DNA from: Candidatus Equimonas faecalis
GTDB taxonomy: Bacteria > Bacteroidota > Bacteroidia > Bacteroidales > Bacteroidaceae
Length of the DNA: 64,000 nucleotides
Direction of reading: 5' to 3'
NCBI GenBank assembly: GCA_018066245.1
Contig: JAGHRT010000021.1
Location: forward strand, 1-64,000
The stretch's first letter is position 1, and each line of letters starts with the position of its first letter. Of the stretch, positions 28,240-36,730 are shown in pieces. The notes beneath the pieces were generated by a model. It was given only the letters and a program-made list of their open reading frames with translations, ran no database searches and was not told the DNA's origin. The position numbers and the translations under genes are program-made.

Positions 28240-28857
28240 TTACGAGCGGAGAGATTTCAGAGCACCCTTTATCAGGTCCTGTGCCGTGGCCTCGGGCATC
28301 TGTTCGTGGATGGCTATCACGGCTTTCTGTGAGGGGGCGGGAGGGAAGCCCAGCATGGTGAGGGCAGCCACGGCCTCCTCGACGGCAGGATTCTTCGGCG
28401 TGGCAGGAGATTTTCCTCCGCTGGAAGAAGCGGAGGGCGTGGCCAGCTCAAAGGCCTTGTCGCGGAGGTCCACCACGATACGGGCCGCCGCTTTCGGCCC
28501 CACACCTTTCACGGACTTCAGAGCCCTTACGTCCTCGTTCTGGATGACGGTGGCCAGTTCGGCGGGCGTAAACGCGCTCAGCACCATGCGGGCCGTCATG
28601 CCGCCTATGCCGCTGACTCCGATAAGAGCGCGGAAGAGCATCCGTTCGTCGCGCGTAGAGAAACCGAAAAGTTCGTAGGCATCCTCCCTTATGGATTCAT
28701 GCACCCAGAGGCGCACCGTGGCCTCCTTCTCGGCCTCATTCTGTATGGCCGCAAAGGTGGTCAGGCTTATGTTGCATAAGTAGCCCACGCCGTGAGCCTC
28801 CACCACCGCTTCGGTGGGGGTCAGCACGCTGATTGTGCCCGAAACATATTCTATCAT
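28240..28857 (-). CDS. ruvA: Holliday junction helicase subunit RuvA
   Basis: DNA-binding tetrameric subunit of RuvAB branch migration, 205 residues from the ATG at 28857 (MIEYVSGTISV). An upstream start at 28947 would add 30 non-homologous residues and is rejected. Domain I is an OB fold. Domain II has two helix-hairpin-helix motifs (GVSGIGGMTARMVLS and SVKGVGPKAAARIV). An acidic/Ser-rich linker leads to domain III (LTMLGFPPAPSQKAVIAI), which contacts RuvB. It shares a transcript with sprA. Confidence 0.95.
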   Translation of the reverse strand: MIEYVSGTISVLTPTEAVVEAHGVGYLCNISLTTFAAIQNEAEKEATVRLWVHESIREDAYELFGFSTRDERMLFRALIGVSGIGGMTARMVLSAFTPAELATVIQNEDVRALKSVKGVGPKAAARIVVDLRDKAFELATPSASSSGGKSPATPKNPAVEEAVAALTMLGFPPAPSQKAVIAIHEQMPEATAQDLIKGALKSLRS

Positions 28858-28914
28858 AACTCTTACATAACGACGCCGTACCCCGTTTATTGCACGAAGG
28901 GCAGGATATTTTTC

Positions 28915-28992
28915 AAAGGTTATGGGGTTACAAGGTTGTAAGGCCATGCGGCCTGAACCTCAAAACCGAACAACCTCAAAACCTAAAAAGAT
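28915..28992. repeat. dispersed hairpin repeat, copy A
   Basis: GGTTATGGGGTTACAAGG leads into a central AAGGCCATGCGGCCT palindrome, then GAACCTCAAAACC and CCTCAAAACCTAAAAAG. The left half contains GGTT motifs complementary to the AACC motifs of the right half, so a long imperfect stem is possible. It is closely related to 32423-32511 and partly to 34110-34161. Confidence 0.7.
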
Positions 28993-29041
28993 TGTTCACT
29001 GTTCACTCACACTGTTCTGTGTGTGTTCAGGGGAGAAGTCC

Positions 29042-30901
29042 TTACGGATTGGCTTCAAGCAGTTTGCGGCCTCCTTGAATGTAGATTCCTCCGCTCTTGG
29101 CTTGGCTGTGTGGGCTGCGGAGCAGACGTCCCTGAAGGTCGTGGATGGGGGCGGGGGCTGTGGCGGGCTGTGCGGTGGGGACAGGGTCGATGCCTACGGA
29201 AGGGTTTTGCCGGGCTGTCTGATAGATGCGCACGAAGTCGAAGCGCGTTTCGTATTCATGGCCGGCCACGGGATAGGCGGCCCAGCCGCCCATGCCTACG
29301 CTCTGGTTGAGTATGAGATAGTATTTCTTGTCGAAGGGCCAGTAGCCTTGGGAGAGCTGTGCTGCGGAGTAGATGCCCTTGTTCAGGGTGCTGTAGGCTT
29401 CCTTGCCGTCGATGCTCCACTTCATTTGCGTGGTGTCCCACTCAAGGGTATAGACGTGGTAGAGGCCGTCGTAGTTGCAGGGCGTGTTGCCGGTGTACTG
29501 CGATTCGCGTGCGGCGTGTATGGTGCCGTGGGCCGTGGGGGCGGTGTTTACCATTTCCCAGATGTCGATTTCGCCGTATTGGGGCCAGCCGGCGCTCTGG
29601 TCGTCGGGCAGGAGCCAGATGGCGGGGAAGGAACCTGTGAAGGGGTTGGTCAGGGAGCGCACGTCCACGCGGCCGTAGCGGAAGGAATAGAGGCCGCGCG
29701 TATCGACGGCTCCGGACATCCAGTCGCGGTAGTCGTAGGGTGGGATAGGGTTCTTGTTGGCTTCCCAATCCTCCTCGGGGCAGGGGATGCAGCGCGTTAC
29801 GAGTGTGCCGTCTTCGAGGAACACGACTTTGTCGGAGGTGGAGATGTAGCGGTTCCAGGCGGAATTGTTGTCGTGGTCGGCCCGTTTCCACTTCTTCTTG
29901 TCGGGTTGCGTGCGGTCGTCGCCGGTGAACTCGTCGCTGAAGGCCAGACGCAAGTCCGTGTTGCGGTATTGGGCGGGCTCTTCAAACGTAGCTTCCACCC
30001 ACACGTCGCCACCCTGCATGGCTTCGGCGGGTATGCGGAAAAGTCCTGCGGATTGCTCCTCTATAGTGGTCATGGCGGATTTCACGCCGTCGGCATCCAC
30101 GGTCCACAGGTTGATTTGGGCGGGTGCTTTGTAGCAGGCATCGGGGCTGACGAGCCTGACGACGAGGTCGGTGGCGGGCACTTCGTCGGGAAGTCCGGTT
30201 TCGGAGCCGCCGCCCACGAAGAAGCCGTAGTTGGACACGAAGTGCAGGCGTGGGGCGCGAGGGGCGGGCTTCTGCGTGATGCGCAGCGTGGCATCCACTA
30301 TGGCTCCGCCGTTTTGCATGAAGTCGCCGTTGGCGGGATTGGTGTCGCCGGCAGGGTCGATGCTGTTCCAATCCACCTTAAAGCGCATCTTGTAGTCGCC
30401 TTCGGGCAGTCCTTGGGGCAGGGTGAAAGCGGGCGGATTCAGCACGTTGCGGCTGCCTCCCGTGAGGGTGGCGCCTTTGCTGTTGAAACCATTGGCATCG
30501 GCGTTGTCGTTGCCGCTGTAGAAGGAGTAGCTTACCAGGTCGCTTGCGGGTGTGGGCACGCCGCCCGCGGCAAGGGCCGGCGTGAGCTGTCCGTCGCAGT
30601 TCAGGTCGATATACACGTAGCCGTTCATCCATTCCGTGGAATAGGCAAAGCTCACGTTCACTTCTTCTCCGGGCTTGGCGTAGAAGGTGCGGGTGGCGGT
30701 GCAGTCGTTATAGACGCGGGTATTGTCCACGGTGAGCCTTTGCGCCCCGTTGGAGGGCGTGGACAGGGTTATGCCGTTCAGTTTGCGTCCCTGCGTGTTG
30801 GTGTAAGTCTGATTGACGTCCACGTTGATGGGGAATACGCTTTGCGCCGTGCCCGTGGCGGGAAGCAGGGCGAGGATAAGGGATAGGATTTTTTCTTGCA
30901 T
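29042..30901 (-). CDS. secreted glycoside hydrolase family 16 protein with T9SS-like tail
   Basis: 619 residues from the ATG at 30901, which starts a signal peptide (ILALLPATGTAQS). An N-terminal region of about 300 residues with beta-sandwich character (possible carbohydrate-binding and PKD-like modules) precedes a GH16 jelly roll at about 335-580. The catalytic motif GEIDIWEMVN places the nucleophile at Glu444, the helper at Asp446 and the acid/base at Glu449. GH16 enzymes cleave beta-1,3/1,4-glucans, laminarin, agar or similar; the exact substrate is not readable. The last 30 residues (DLQGRLLRSPHS...GGIYIQGGRKLLE) look like a short T9SS sorting signal, tying it to SprA/PorU/PorV. It has its own promoter. 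Confidence 0.9.
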   Translation of the reverse strand: MQEKILSLILALLPATGTAQSVFPINVDVNQTYTNTQGRKLNGITLSTPSNGAQRLTVDNTRVYNDCTATRTFYAKPGEEVNVSFAYSTEWMNGYVYIDLNCDGQLTPALAAGGVPTPASDLVSYSFYSGNDNADANGFNSKGATLTGGSRNVLNPPAFTLPQGLPEGDYKMRFKVDWNSIDPAGDTNPANGDFMQNGGAIVDATLRITQKPAPRAPRLHFVSNYGFFVGGGSETGLPDEVPATDLVVRLVSPDACYKAPAQINLWTVDADGVKSAMTTIEEQSAGLFRIPAEAMQGGDVWVEATFEEPAQYRNTDLRLAFSDEFTGDDRTQPDKKKWKRADHDNNSAWNRYISTSDKVVFLEDGTLVTRCIPCPEEDWEANKNPIPPYDYRDWMSGAVDTRGLYSFRYGRVDVRSLTNPFTGSFPAIWLLPDDQSAGWPQYGEIDIWEMVNTAPTAHGTIHAARESQYTGNTPCNYDGLYHVYTLEWDTTQMKWSIDGKEAYSTLNKGIYSAAQLSQGYWPFDKKYYLILNQSVGMGGWAAYPVAGHEYETRFDFVRIYQTARQNPSVGIDPVPTAQPATAPAPIHDLQGRLLRSPHSQAKSGGIYIQGGRKLLEANP

Positions 30902-30926
30902 GACAAGGGGTTTTGTGTTCAAGGTG

Positions 30927-30957
30927 CAAAGATACGCGTTTTCCTCCATATAGCCAA
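30927..30957 (-). promoter_or_regulatory. promoter of the GH16 gene
   Basis: On the minus strand, TATCTTTG (30934-30927) is an exact -7 box 26 bases before the start codon. The -33 element is only TTGG with a 19-base spacer, so it is weak or activator-dependent. Confidence 0.55.
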
Positions 30958-31218
30958 CTTATTCCACGGCATTTTGCACTTTGTGGGCCTTAGAGAGAGG
31001 GGTTCCTGTTGGGTGGTTTTTCCTACTGTATGGAGTAGTTTTTCCTACTGTATGGAGTAGTTTTTCTTACTGCATGGAGTAGTTTTTCTTACTGTATGGC
31101 CTTCTTTTTACACGCCTCTTGACAGACATAAGCGGCGGAGAAAGTGCGGTTTTTGGCAGTCCTGAAAGCCAAAGTGGGGGCTGAAAAAGGAGGAAAAGCC
31201 AAGTTTTTTAGTGAAAGA
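30958..31218. other. divergent intergenic region between the GH16 gene and nuoA
   Basis: No gene is seen. The region carries the 22-bp repeat array at 31023-31104 and otherwise unremarkable sequence up to the nuoA -7 box at 31243. It separates two divergent promoters. Confidence 0.6.
31023..31104. repeat. 22-bp-period palindromic repeat array, site 2 (4 units)
   Basis: CTACTGTATGGAGTAG starts at 31023 and 31045, TTACTGCATGGAGTAG at 31067, and a decayed fourth unit at 31089. All are separated by the 6-bp spacer TTTTTC. The arms CTACT and AGTAG are perfectly complementary. Same architecture as the arrays at 11892, 36624 and 47893. Confidence 0.88.
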
Positions 31219-31242
31219 GTGCGTGGATTTAATGTTTTTTTG

Positions 31243-31250
31243 TATTTTTG
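31243..31250 (+). promoter_or_regulatory. nuoA operon -7 box
   Basis: TATTTTTG fits the TAnnTTTG consensus. No clear TTTG is found 19-20 bases upstream. Transcription would begin near 31256, giving a leader of about 160 nt before the nuoA ATG, with a GC-rich first half and an A-rich second half. Confidence 0.55.
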
Positions 31251-31418
31251 CAAAGAAAGTCCGTAGCAGACGTGTCAAAACGGGCGGCGGGACGGCTTAG
31301 GCTGCTCTGCCCGTGGAACGCGTGGCGGCGCGGACTTACTGTCCCTCCTCTCCCGACGGATGCGGCGGCGACGACCTTCAGAAAAAACAATCAATATCTA
31401 ATAAAAAATAAAAGGCTT

Positions 31419-31769
31419 ATGCAATTTTCCCTTTTTGTTACGGCGTTGCTGACGGGCCTGGGCTTCGTGGCATTGGTTACGGCCTTGGCTTGGCTTTTAG
31501 GCCCGCGCAGTTTCAACGCCCAAAAGGAGGAACCCTACGAATGCGGTATTCCCTCGCGTGGGCGCACTTGGATGCAGTTCCGCGTGGGCTATTACCTCTT
31601 CGCCATCCTCTTCCTGATGTTCGACGTTGAAACGATGTTCCTCTTCCCCTGGGCCGTCGTGATGCGCTCGCTGGGACCGGCGGGCTTGCTCAGCGTCTTG
31701 TTCTTCCTGTTTATCTTAGTTCTGGGCTTGGCCTACGCCTGGAGGAAAGGAGCCCTGAAATGGCAGTAA
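31419..31769 (+). CDS. nuoA: NADH-quinone oxidoreductase subunit A
   Basis: Membrane-arm subunit of complex I, 116 residues with three TM helices. The loop [15 protein letters not shown] and the segment [22 protein letters not shown] with acidic D-E are diagnostic. The ATG at 31419 is preferred to an earlier in-frame start at 31248 because it begins the first TM helix and follows an A-rich leader. Its end overlaps nuoB by 10 bases. Confidence 0.95.
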   Translation: MQFSLFVTALLTGLGFVALVTALAWLLGPRSFNAQKEEPYECGIPSRGRTWMQFRVGYYLFAILFLMFDVETMFLFPWAVVMRSLGPAGLLSVLFFLFILVLGLAYAWRKGALKWQ

Positions 31770-32413
31770 GCAAAAATATAATAGGCTACACGCCCGCCAT
31801 CAACGACATTCCCCACGAGGAGTTCAAGGACAACGAAACCCTGGAACGCCTGATTGAGGAACTGAACGAGGGCGGCGTGAACGTTGTGGTGGCTCCTCTG
31901 GATCGCCTCATCAACCTCGGCCGCAGCCACAGCATGTGGCCGCTGACGTTTGCCACGAGTTGTTGCGGCATTGAGTTCATGGCCGTGGCCGCCGCCCGCT
32001 ACGACATGGCCCGCTTCGGCTTTGAGATAACGCGCAACAGTCCCCGACAGGCCGACGTAATACTGGTGAATGGCACGATTACCACTAAAATGGCTCCCGT
32101 GCTCAAGCGCCTCTACGACCAGATGGCTGACCCGAAGTACGTCATTGCCATCGGCGGCTGCGCCATCAGCGGCGGCCCGTTCAAAGGGAGCTACCATGTG
32201 GTGAAGGGCGTGGACAAGATTCTGCCCGTGGACGTGTATTGCCCCGGCTGCCCGCCCCGCCCGGAGTCGTTCCTCTATGCCATGATGCAGTTGCAGAGAA
32301 AAGTGCGCGTGGAGCATTTCTTCGGCAGGGTGAACAAGCACCGCAAAGACCCCTATGCCCAGCAGATGGGCGTGCTCAACGACGACCTTCTGAAACAACA
32401 GGAAAAGGCATAA
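31760..32413 (+). CDS. nuoB: NADH-quinone oxidoreductase subunit B
   Basis: Subunit carrying the terminal [4Fe-4S] cluster N2, 217 residues. Cluster ligands lie in [12 protein letters not shown] (adjacent cysteines), [11 protein letters not shown] and [12 protein letters not shown]. It forms the quinone site with NuoCD. The N-terminal 30-residue stretch before the conserved region and the charged C-terminus are within family variation. A dispersed hairpin repeat separates it from nuoCD. Confidence 0.96.
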   Translation: MAVSKNIIGYTPAINDIPHEEFKDNETLERLIEELNEGGVNVVVAPLDRLINLGRSHSMWPLTFATSCCGIEFMAVAAARYDMARFGFEITRNSPRQADVILVNGTITTKMAPVLKRLYDQMADPKYVIAIGGCAISGGPFKGSYHVVKGVDKILPVDVYCPGCPPRPESFLYAMMQLQRKVRVEHFFGRVNKHRKDPYAQQMGVLNDDLLKQQEKA

Positions 32414-32422
32414 GGACAGGTC

Positions 32423-32511
32423 AAAAGGTTATGAGGTTATAAGGGTGTAAGGCCATGCGGCCTGAACCTCAAAACCTCAAAGCCCGACAACCTCAAAACC
32501 TAAAAAGAAAG
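32423..32511. repeat. dispersed hairpin repeat, copy B
   Basis: Near-identical to 28915-28992: GGTTATGAGGTTATAAGGGTG, then the AAGGCCATGCGGCCTGAACC core and CCTCAAAACCTAAAAAGA. It sits between nuoB and nuoCD inside an operon, so it will be transcribed and can fold as a stem. Confidence 0.72.
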
Positions 32512-32514
32512 ATT

Positions 32515-34086
32515 ATGAGCAATCAAATCAATCCCACAATAGTGGCTGCGGCAGAACTGCACGCCACCCTGGCCAGCCTCAAGGCCGAGGGCTACGACTT
32601 TCTGGAAGTGCTCACCGGCGTGGATTGGGGCGAAGAGGGCCTTGGTGTGGTCTATAGTCTGACGAAGACGGCCACCGGCGAGATGACACACGTAAAGAGC
32701 GTGTGCGCCGACAAGGACAACCCCTACCTCGACAGCGCCTGCGACCTCTGGGCCGTGGCCGGCATCTATGAGCGCGAGGCCTACGACTTCTACGGCATCA
32801 AGTTCCTGAACAATCCCGACTGCCGCCGCGTGTTCCTGCGCGAAGACTGGATAGGCTTCCCCTTCCGCAAGGATTATGACGAGAGCCAGAACCCCGAGTT
32901 TTTCCTTGAATCGGAGCCTATCAGCGACAAGGCCGTGTGCTTCACGCTGGCTGAAGACGGCAAGGTGAAAAAGACCGAAACTCCCATCTTCGGTAAAAAC
33001 GACTATGTGGTGAACATAGGCCCGCAGCACCCCTCCACCCACGGCGTGCTCCACTTCCGCACCAGGCTGGACGGCGAGACGGTAACCAAGATTGATGCCC
33101 ACATGGGCTATATCCACCGAGGCATTGAAAAACTCTCTGAGGGCTACGCCTATCCCCAGTGCCTTGCCCTGACCGACCGCATGGACTATCTCGGTGCCAT
33201 GCAGACGCGCCATGCCCTGTGTATGTGCGTGGAACAGGCCTTAGGCATAGAGGTGAGCGACCGCGTACAGGTCATCCGCACCATTATGGACGAGCTTCAG
33301 CGTATCGACAGCCACCTGCTCTTCTTCAGCTGTCTGGCTCAGGACCTCGGAGCCACCACCGCCTTCCTCTACGGCTTCCGCGACCGCGAGGAAATCCTCA
33401 AAATCTTCGAGAAGACCTGCGGTGGACGCCTCATCCTCAACTATAACATGATAGGAGGCGTGGCCTACGACCTGCACCCCGACTTTGTGAAGGATGTCCA
33501 CCGCCTCATTGATGAAGTCATCCCCCACGGCCTGAAGGAATACCACGAGATATTCACGGGCAACGTCATCTTCCAAACTCGTGCCAAGGGCGTGGGCGTA
33601 TTGAGCAAGGACGACGTTATCAGCTACGGCTGCACCGGCGGTACGGGACGTGCTTCCGGCTGGCATTGCGACCTGCGCAAACTGCGCCCCTACGCCGCCT
33701 ACGACCGCGTGAAGTTCAATGAAATCACCTTTGAGGAAGGCGATTCAATGGCCCGCTATATGGTGCGTATGAAGGAAATAGAGGAAAGTTGCAGCATCAT
33801 ACGTCAGCTCATTGACAACATTCCCGAAGGTTCCATTCAGGAAAAGATGAAACCCTTCATCAAGGTGCCTGAAGGTACGTACTACTCCGCCGTAGAAGGC
33901 AGCCGCGGCATACTGGGTGTTTATCTGGAGTCAAAAGGCGACAAGACCCCCTACCGTCTGCACTACCGCAGCACCGGCCTGCCTTTGGTGAACGTCATGG
34001 ACAAAGCCTGCTGCGGCCATCTGCTGGCCGACCTTATCACCATTGGCGGAACCATCGACTACATTATTCCCGATGTGGACAGGTAG
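32515..34086 (+). CDS. nuoCD: NADH-quinone oxidoreductase fused subunits C/D
   Basis: Fusion of the 30-kDa (NuoC) and 49-kDa (NuoD) subunits, 523 residues from the ATG at 32515. An earlier frame start at 32455 lies in the repeat and is rejected. NuoC spans about 1-140 (AVAGIYEREAYDFYGIKF, then FLREDWIGFPFRKDY). NuoD spans about 160-523 (NIGPQHPSTHGVLHFR, IDAHMGYIHRGIEKL, and a C-terminus ending TIGGTIDYIIPDVDR). It helps form the quinone cavity with NuoB. Confidence 0.96.
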   Translation: MSNQINPTIVAAAELHATLASLKAEGYDFLEVLTGVDWGEEGLGVVYSLTKTATGEMTHVKSVCADKDNPYLDSACDLWAVAGIYEREAYDFYGIKFLNNPDCRRVFLREDWIGFPFRKDYDESQNPEFFLESEPISDKAVCFTLAEDGKVKKTETPIFGKNDYVVNIGPQHPSTHGVLHFRTRLDGETVTKIDAHMGYIHRGIEKLSEGYAYPQCLALTDRMDYLGAMQTRHALCMCVEQALGIEVSDRVQVIRTIMDELQRIDSHLLFFSCLAQDLGATTAFLYGFRDREEILKIFEKTCGGRLILNYNMIGGVAYDLHPDFVKDVHRLIDEVIPHGLKEYHEIFTGNVIFQTRAKGVGVLSKDDVISYGCTGGTGRASGWHCDLRKLRPYAAYDRVKFNEITFEEGDSMARYMVRMKEIEESCSIIRQLIDNIPEGSIQEKMKPFIKVPEGTYYSAVEGSRGILGVYLESKGDKTPYRLHYRSTGLPLVNVMDKACCGHLLADLITIGGTIDYIIPDVDR

Positions 34087-34109
34087 CATTAAGTGAAAAA
34101 ATCAAAGTT

Positions 34110-34161
34110 AAAAGGCTGATAGGGGAAACCTCAAAGCCTTATGACCTCAAAACCTAAAAAA
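34110..34161. repeat. dispersed hairpin repeat, partial copy C
   Basis: Shares only the right-hand part (AACCTCAAAGCC, GACCTCAAAACCTAAAAAAC) with the copies at 28915 and 32423. The GGCCATGCGGCC centre is missing. It lies between nuoCD and nuoH. Confidence 0.5.
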
Positions 34162-34162
34162 C

Positions 34163-35245
34163 ATGTTTGACTTTAACATAGTAACGCAATGGCTTGACAC
34201 GCTGCTGATGAGCTTCCTGCCCGCTTGGGCTACCGTGCTCATAGAGTGTGTGCTGGTGGCACTGGCCATCATTACGCTCTACGCCGTGTTTGCCATCGTC
34301 ATGATTTATATGGAGCGCAAGGTGTGCGCCTGGTTCCAATGTCGCCTCGGCCCTGACCGTGTGGGCCCCTGGGGCTTGCTGCAAGTGTTCTGCGACGTGC
34401 TGAAGATGATGACCAAGGAAATCGTGAACTTCCGCAAGACTGACCAACTTCTTCACCGTGCAGCTCCCTTCCTTGTGGTTACGGCTTCAATGGTAACCTT
34501 CTCCTGCCTGCCTTGGAATAAGGGGGCACAGATCATCGACTTCAATGTAGGCGTGTTCTTCTTCCTCGCCATCAGCAGCATCGGCGTGGTGGGCATCCTG
34601 CTTGCCGGTTGGTCGGCCAACAACAAGTATTCGCTCATCGGAGCCATGCGTTCTGGTGCACAGATTATCAGTTATGAACTTTCCATAGGTATGATAATGC
34701 TGGCCATGATATGCCTCACGGGTACGATGAGTTTTAGCGAAATCTGCCAGCAGCAGGAAAACCTCGGCTGGAATATCATCCGAGGCCACGTACCCGCCGT
34801 GCTCTGCTTCATCCTCTACCTGATAGCCGGCAATGCCGAGTGTAACCGTGGCCCGTTTGATATGCCCGAGGCTGAGAGTGAGCTTACTGCCGGCTATCAT
34901 ACGGAATACTCAGGTATGGATTTCGGCTACTACTACTTGGCTGAGTATATGAACCTCTTTATATGCGCCGGCATTGCCGCCACAATCTTCCTTGGCGGTT
35001 GGGCAGCTCCGCTTATCCCTGATTGGGAAATGTGGAACGAAATTATGCTTTACGTGCCAGGCTTTGTGTGGTTCCTGATGAAAGTGTTCTTCGTGCTGAT
35101 GCTTCTGCTGTGGGAACGTTGGACATTCCCCCGTCTGCGTATTGACCAGCTTCTCAATCTGGAATGGAAATATATGCTGCCCATGACGATGGCTTTGCTT
35201 GTTGTAATGGCCATTTGTGTAAGTTTCGGCTTTATTTGGAATTAA
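34163..35245 (+). CDS. nuoH: NADH-quinone oxidoreductase subunit H
   Basis: Membrane subunit next to the quinone site, 360 residues, about eight TM helices. Signatures: MIYMERKVCAWFQCRLGPDR, GPWGLLQVFCDVLKMMTKE, and the acidic cytoplasmic loop AECNRGPFDMPEAESELTAG. It couples quinone reduction to proton transfer. nuoI follows after 26 bases. Confidence 0.96.
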   Translation: MFDFNIVTQWLDTLLMSFLPAWATVLIECVLVALAIITLYAVFAIVMIYMERKVCAWFQCRLGPDRVGPWGLLQVFCDVLKMMTKEIVNFRKTDQLLHRAAPFLVVTASMVTFSCLPWNKGAQIIDFNVGVFFFLAISSIGVVGILLAGWSANNKYSLIGAMRSGAQIISYELSIGMIMLAMICLTGTMSFSEICQQQENLGWNIIRGHVPAVLCFILYLIAGNAECNRGPFDMPEAESELTAGYHTEYSGMDFGYYYLAEYMNLFICAGIAATIFLGGWAAPLIPDWEMWNEIMLYVPGFVWFLMKVFFVLMLLLWERWTFPRLRIDQLLNLEWKYMLPMTMALLVVMAICVSFGFIWN

Positions 35246-35271
35246 CACTAAACACACATTATATATAATAT

Positions 35272-36033
35272 ATGGAAAACAAATCCTATTTCAGCGGTCT
35301 GTTTAGTGGCATCAAGAGCCTTTGCACCGGACTCAAGGTTACGGGGCGGGAGCTCTTTACTAAAAAAGTAACTGAGCGTTACCCCGAAAACCGCAAAAAC
35401 AATACCGTGTCGGAACGCTTCCGTGGCGTACTGGCTATGCCCCACAACGAAAACAACGAGCACAAGTGTGTGGGATGTGGCATCTGTGAAATGAACTGCC
35501 CCAACGGTACCATCAAGGTGGAAAGCGAGATGGTGGAAGTGGACGGTAAGAAAAAGAAGCAACTTGTACGCTATATCTATGACCACGGCAGCTGTATCTA
35601 TTGTATGCTCTGCACGCGTTCCTGCCCTCATGGGGCCATTACCTTTCAGCCGGAGTTTGAGTCGGCTGTGTTCTCGCGCGAAGCCCTTGTCAAGCAGCTC
35701 AACAAGCCCGGGTCAAAATGTGCCGAGAAACCTGCACCGGCACGCCCTGCCGTAGCTCCCAAACCGGCAACTACGGCGGACGTTACGACTCCAGTTGCTC
35801 CTGCCGCTCCAGAATCTGACGACAAGGTGGCAAAGCTTGTGGCCGCTGCAAAGAAAGCTGCCGACAACGCAGCTGCAGCAAAGGTTGCAGCCGAAGAGGC
35901 TGCGGCAAAGGCTGCCGCCGCTCCTGAAGATGCGGATTTGAAAGCTGCTGCCGATGAAGCTGCCGCCAAAGCTGCAAAACTGGCTATCGTAGCTGACAAC
36001 GTGGCAAAAAAAGTTGCCGAAGCACAGGCATAA
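35272..36033 (+). CDS. nuoI: NADH-quinone oxidoreductase subunit I with Ala/Lys-rich C-terminal extension
   Basis: Ferredoxin-like subunit with two [4Fe-4S] motifs, CVGCGICEMNCP near residue 67 and CIYCMLCTRSCP near 108. The core ends near residue 152. About 100 further residues form a Pro/Ala linker and then a long helical tract of Ala, Lys, Asp and Glu (AAAKKAADNAAAAK, EEAAAKAAAAPEDADLKAAA). This resembles low-complexity coiled coil and is not part of the normal subunit. Cluster-binding function looks intact; the tail's role is unknown. Confidence 0.93.
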   Translation: MENKSYFSGLFSGIKSLCTGLKVTGRELFTKKVTERYPENRKNNTVSERFRGVLAMPHNENNEHKCVGCGICEMNCPNGTIKVESEMVEVDGKKKKQLVRYIYDHGSCIYCMLCTRSCPHGAITFQPEFESAVFSREALVKQLNKPGSKCAEKPAPARPAVAPKPATTADVTTPVAPAAPESDDKVAKLVAAAKKAADNAAAAKVAAEEAAAKAAAAPEDADLKAAADEAAAKAAKLAIVADNVAKKVAEAQA

Positions 36034-36106
36034 TATGTTCAATAAGTTCAAATGCAACTTCTGAACACTTTGAACCTTTTGAACAATCTAAACAAAATAA
36101 AAGAAT

Positions 36107-36619
36107 ATGGAATCCTTTGAAATAATGTTCATCGTACTGACGGCAATTATTGCCCTCGGCTCTATTGCGACGGTTTTCACTAAAAGCGTTGTACGTGCTG
36201 TCGCTTACTTGCTTCTCGTCCTGTTGGGCACAGCAGGCCTGTACTTCCTGATGGGCTACACCTTCCTGGGGTCCGTGCAGACCATGGTATATGCCGGAGG
36301 TGTCATTGTGCTCTTCGTGTTTGCCGTATTGCTGACTTCTGCCAAGGAAGACAAGCTCTCCGAAAACACGCTTATCAAGAACATCGGTGCAGCCGTCATA
36401 TCCCTTGTTGGGCTCGGTATTTTTGGTACACTTATTTGCCTTCACGGATTTACGGCTGAAGCACTTACCAGTCCTGACGAGACAATTATGCCCATGACCG
36501 CTATCGGCAAGCACATGCTCAGTACCGGTCATAGCGGCTATCTGCTCCCCTTCGAGGCTGTCAGCGTATTGCTGCTTGCCTGCATCGTAGGTGGACTCGT
36601 CATTGCACGCAAACGATGA
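36107..36619 (+). CDS. nuoJ: NADH-quinone oxidoreductase subunit J
   Basis: Membrane subunit of 170 residues with five hydrophobic helices. The pi-bulge type helix GTAGLYFLMGYTFLGSVQTMVYAGGVIVLFVFAVLL is recognisable and typical of NuoJ. It is followed by a 22-bp repeat array and then nuoK. Confidence 0.94.
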   Translation: MESFEIMFIVLTAIIALGSIATVFTKSVVRAVAYLLLVLLGTAGLYFLMGYTFLGSVQTMVYAGGVIVLFVFAVLLTSAKEDKLSENTLIKNIGAAVISLVGLGIFGTLICLHGFTAEALTSPDETIMPMTAIGKHMLSTGHSGYLLPFEAVSVLLLACIVGGLVIARKR

Positions 36620-36623
36620 AAGA

Positions 36624-36683
36624 CTATCCTATACGACAGGCTAATTTATCTTATACGATAATCTAAATCATCCTATACGATAA
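36624..36683. repeat. 22-bp-period palindromic repeat array, site 4, inside the nuo operon (3 units)
   Basis: Units start at 36624, 36646 and 36668 (CTATCCTATACGACAG, TTATCTTATACGATAA, TCATCCTATACGATAA) with 6-bp A/T-rich spacers. Period and half-site pattern equal those of the other three arrays, although the centre has ACGATA rather than ACAGTAG. It lies between nuoJ and nuoK and must be transcribed with them. Confidence 0.8.
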
Positions 36684-36730
36684 ATTTTACAGGTATATAG
36701 GTTAAAAAATCAACGCTAAACACTTCTGTT

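Noticed and set aside
28922-30886. A 654-codon plus-strand frame opposite the GH16 gene
   Set aside because: It is an antisense shadow of a GC-rich gene with a clear signal peptide and catalytic motif on the minus strand; its product is Gly/Val/Ala-rich low complexity.
31256-31418. Riboswitch in the nuoA leader
   Set aside because: About 160 nt were examined and no known riboswitch core or strong terminator-antiterminator pair was recognised.
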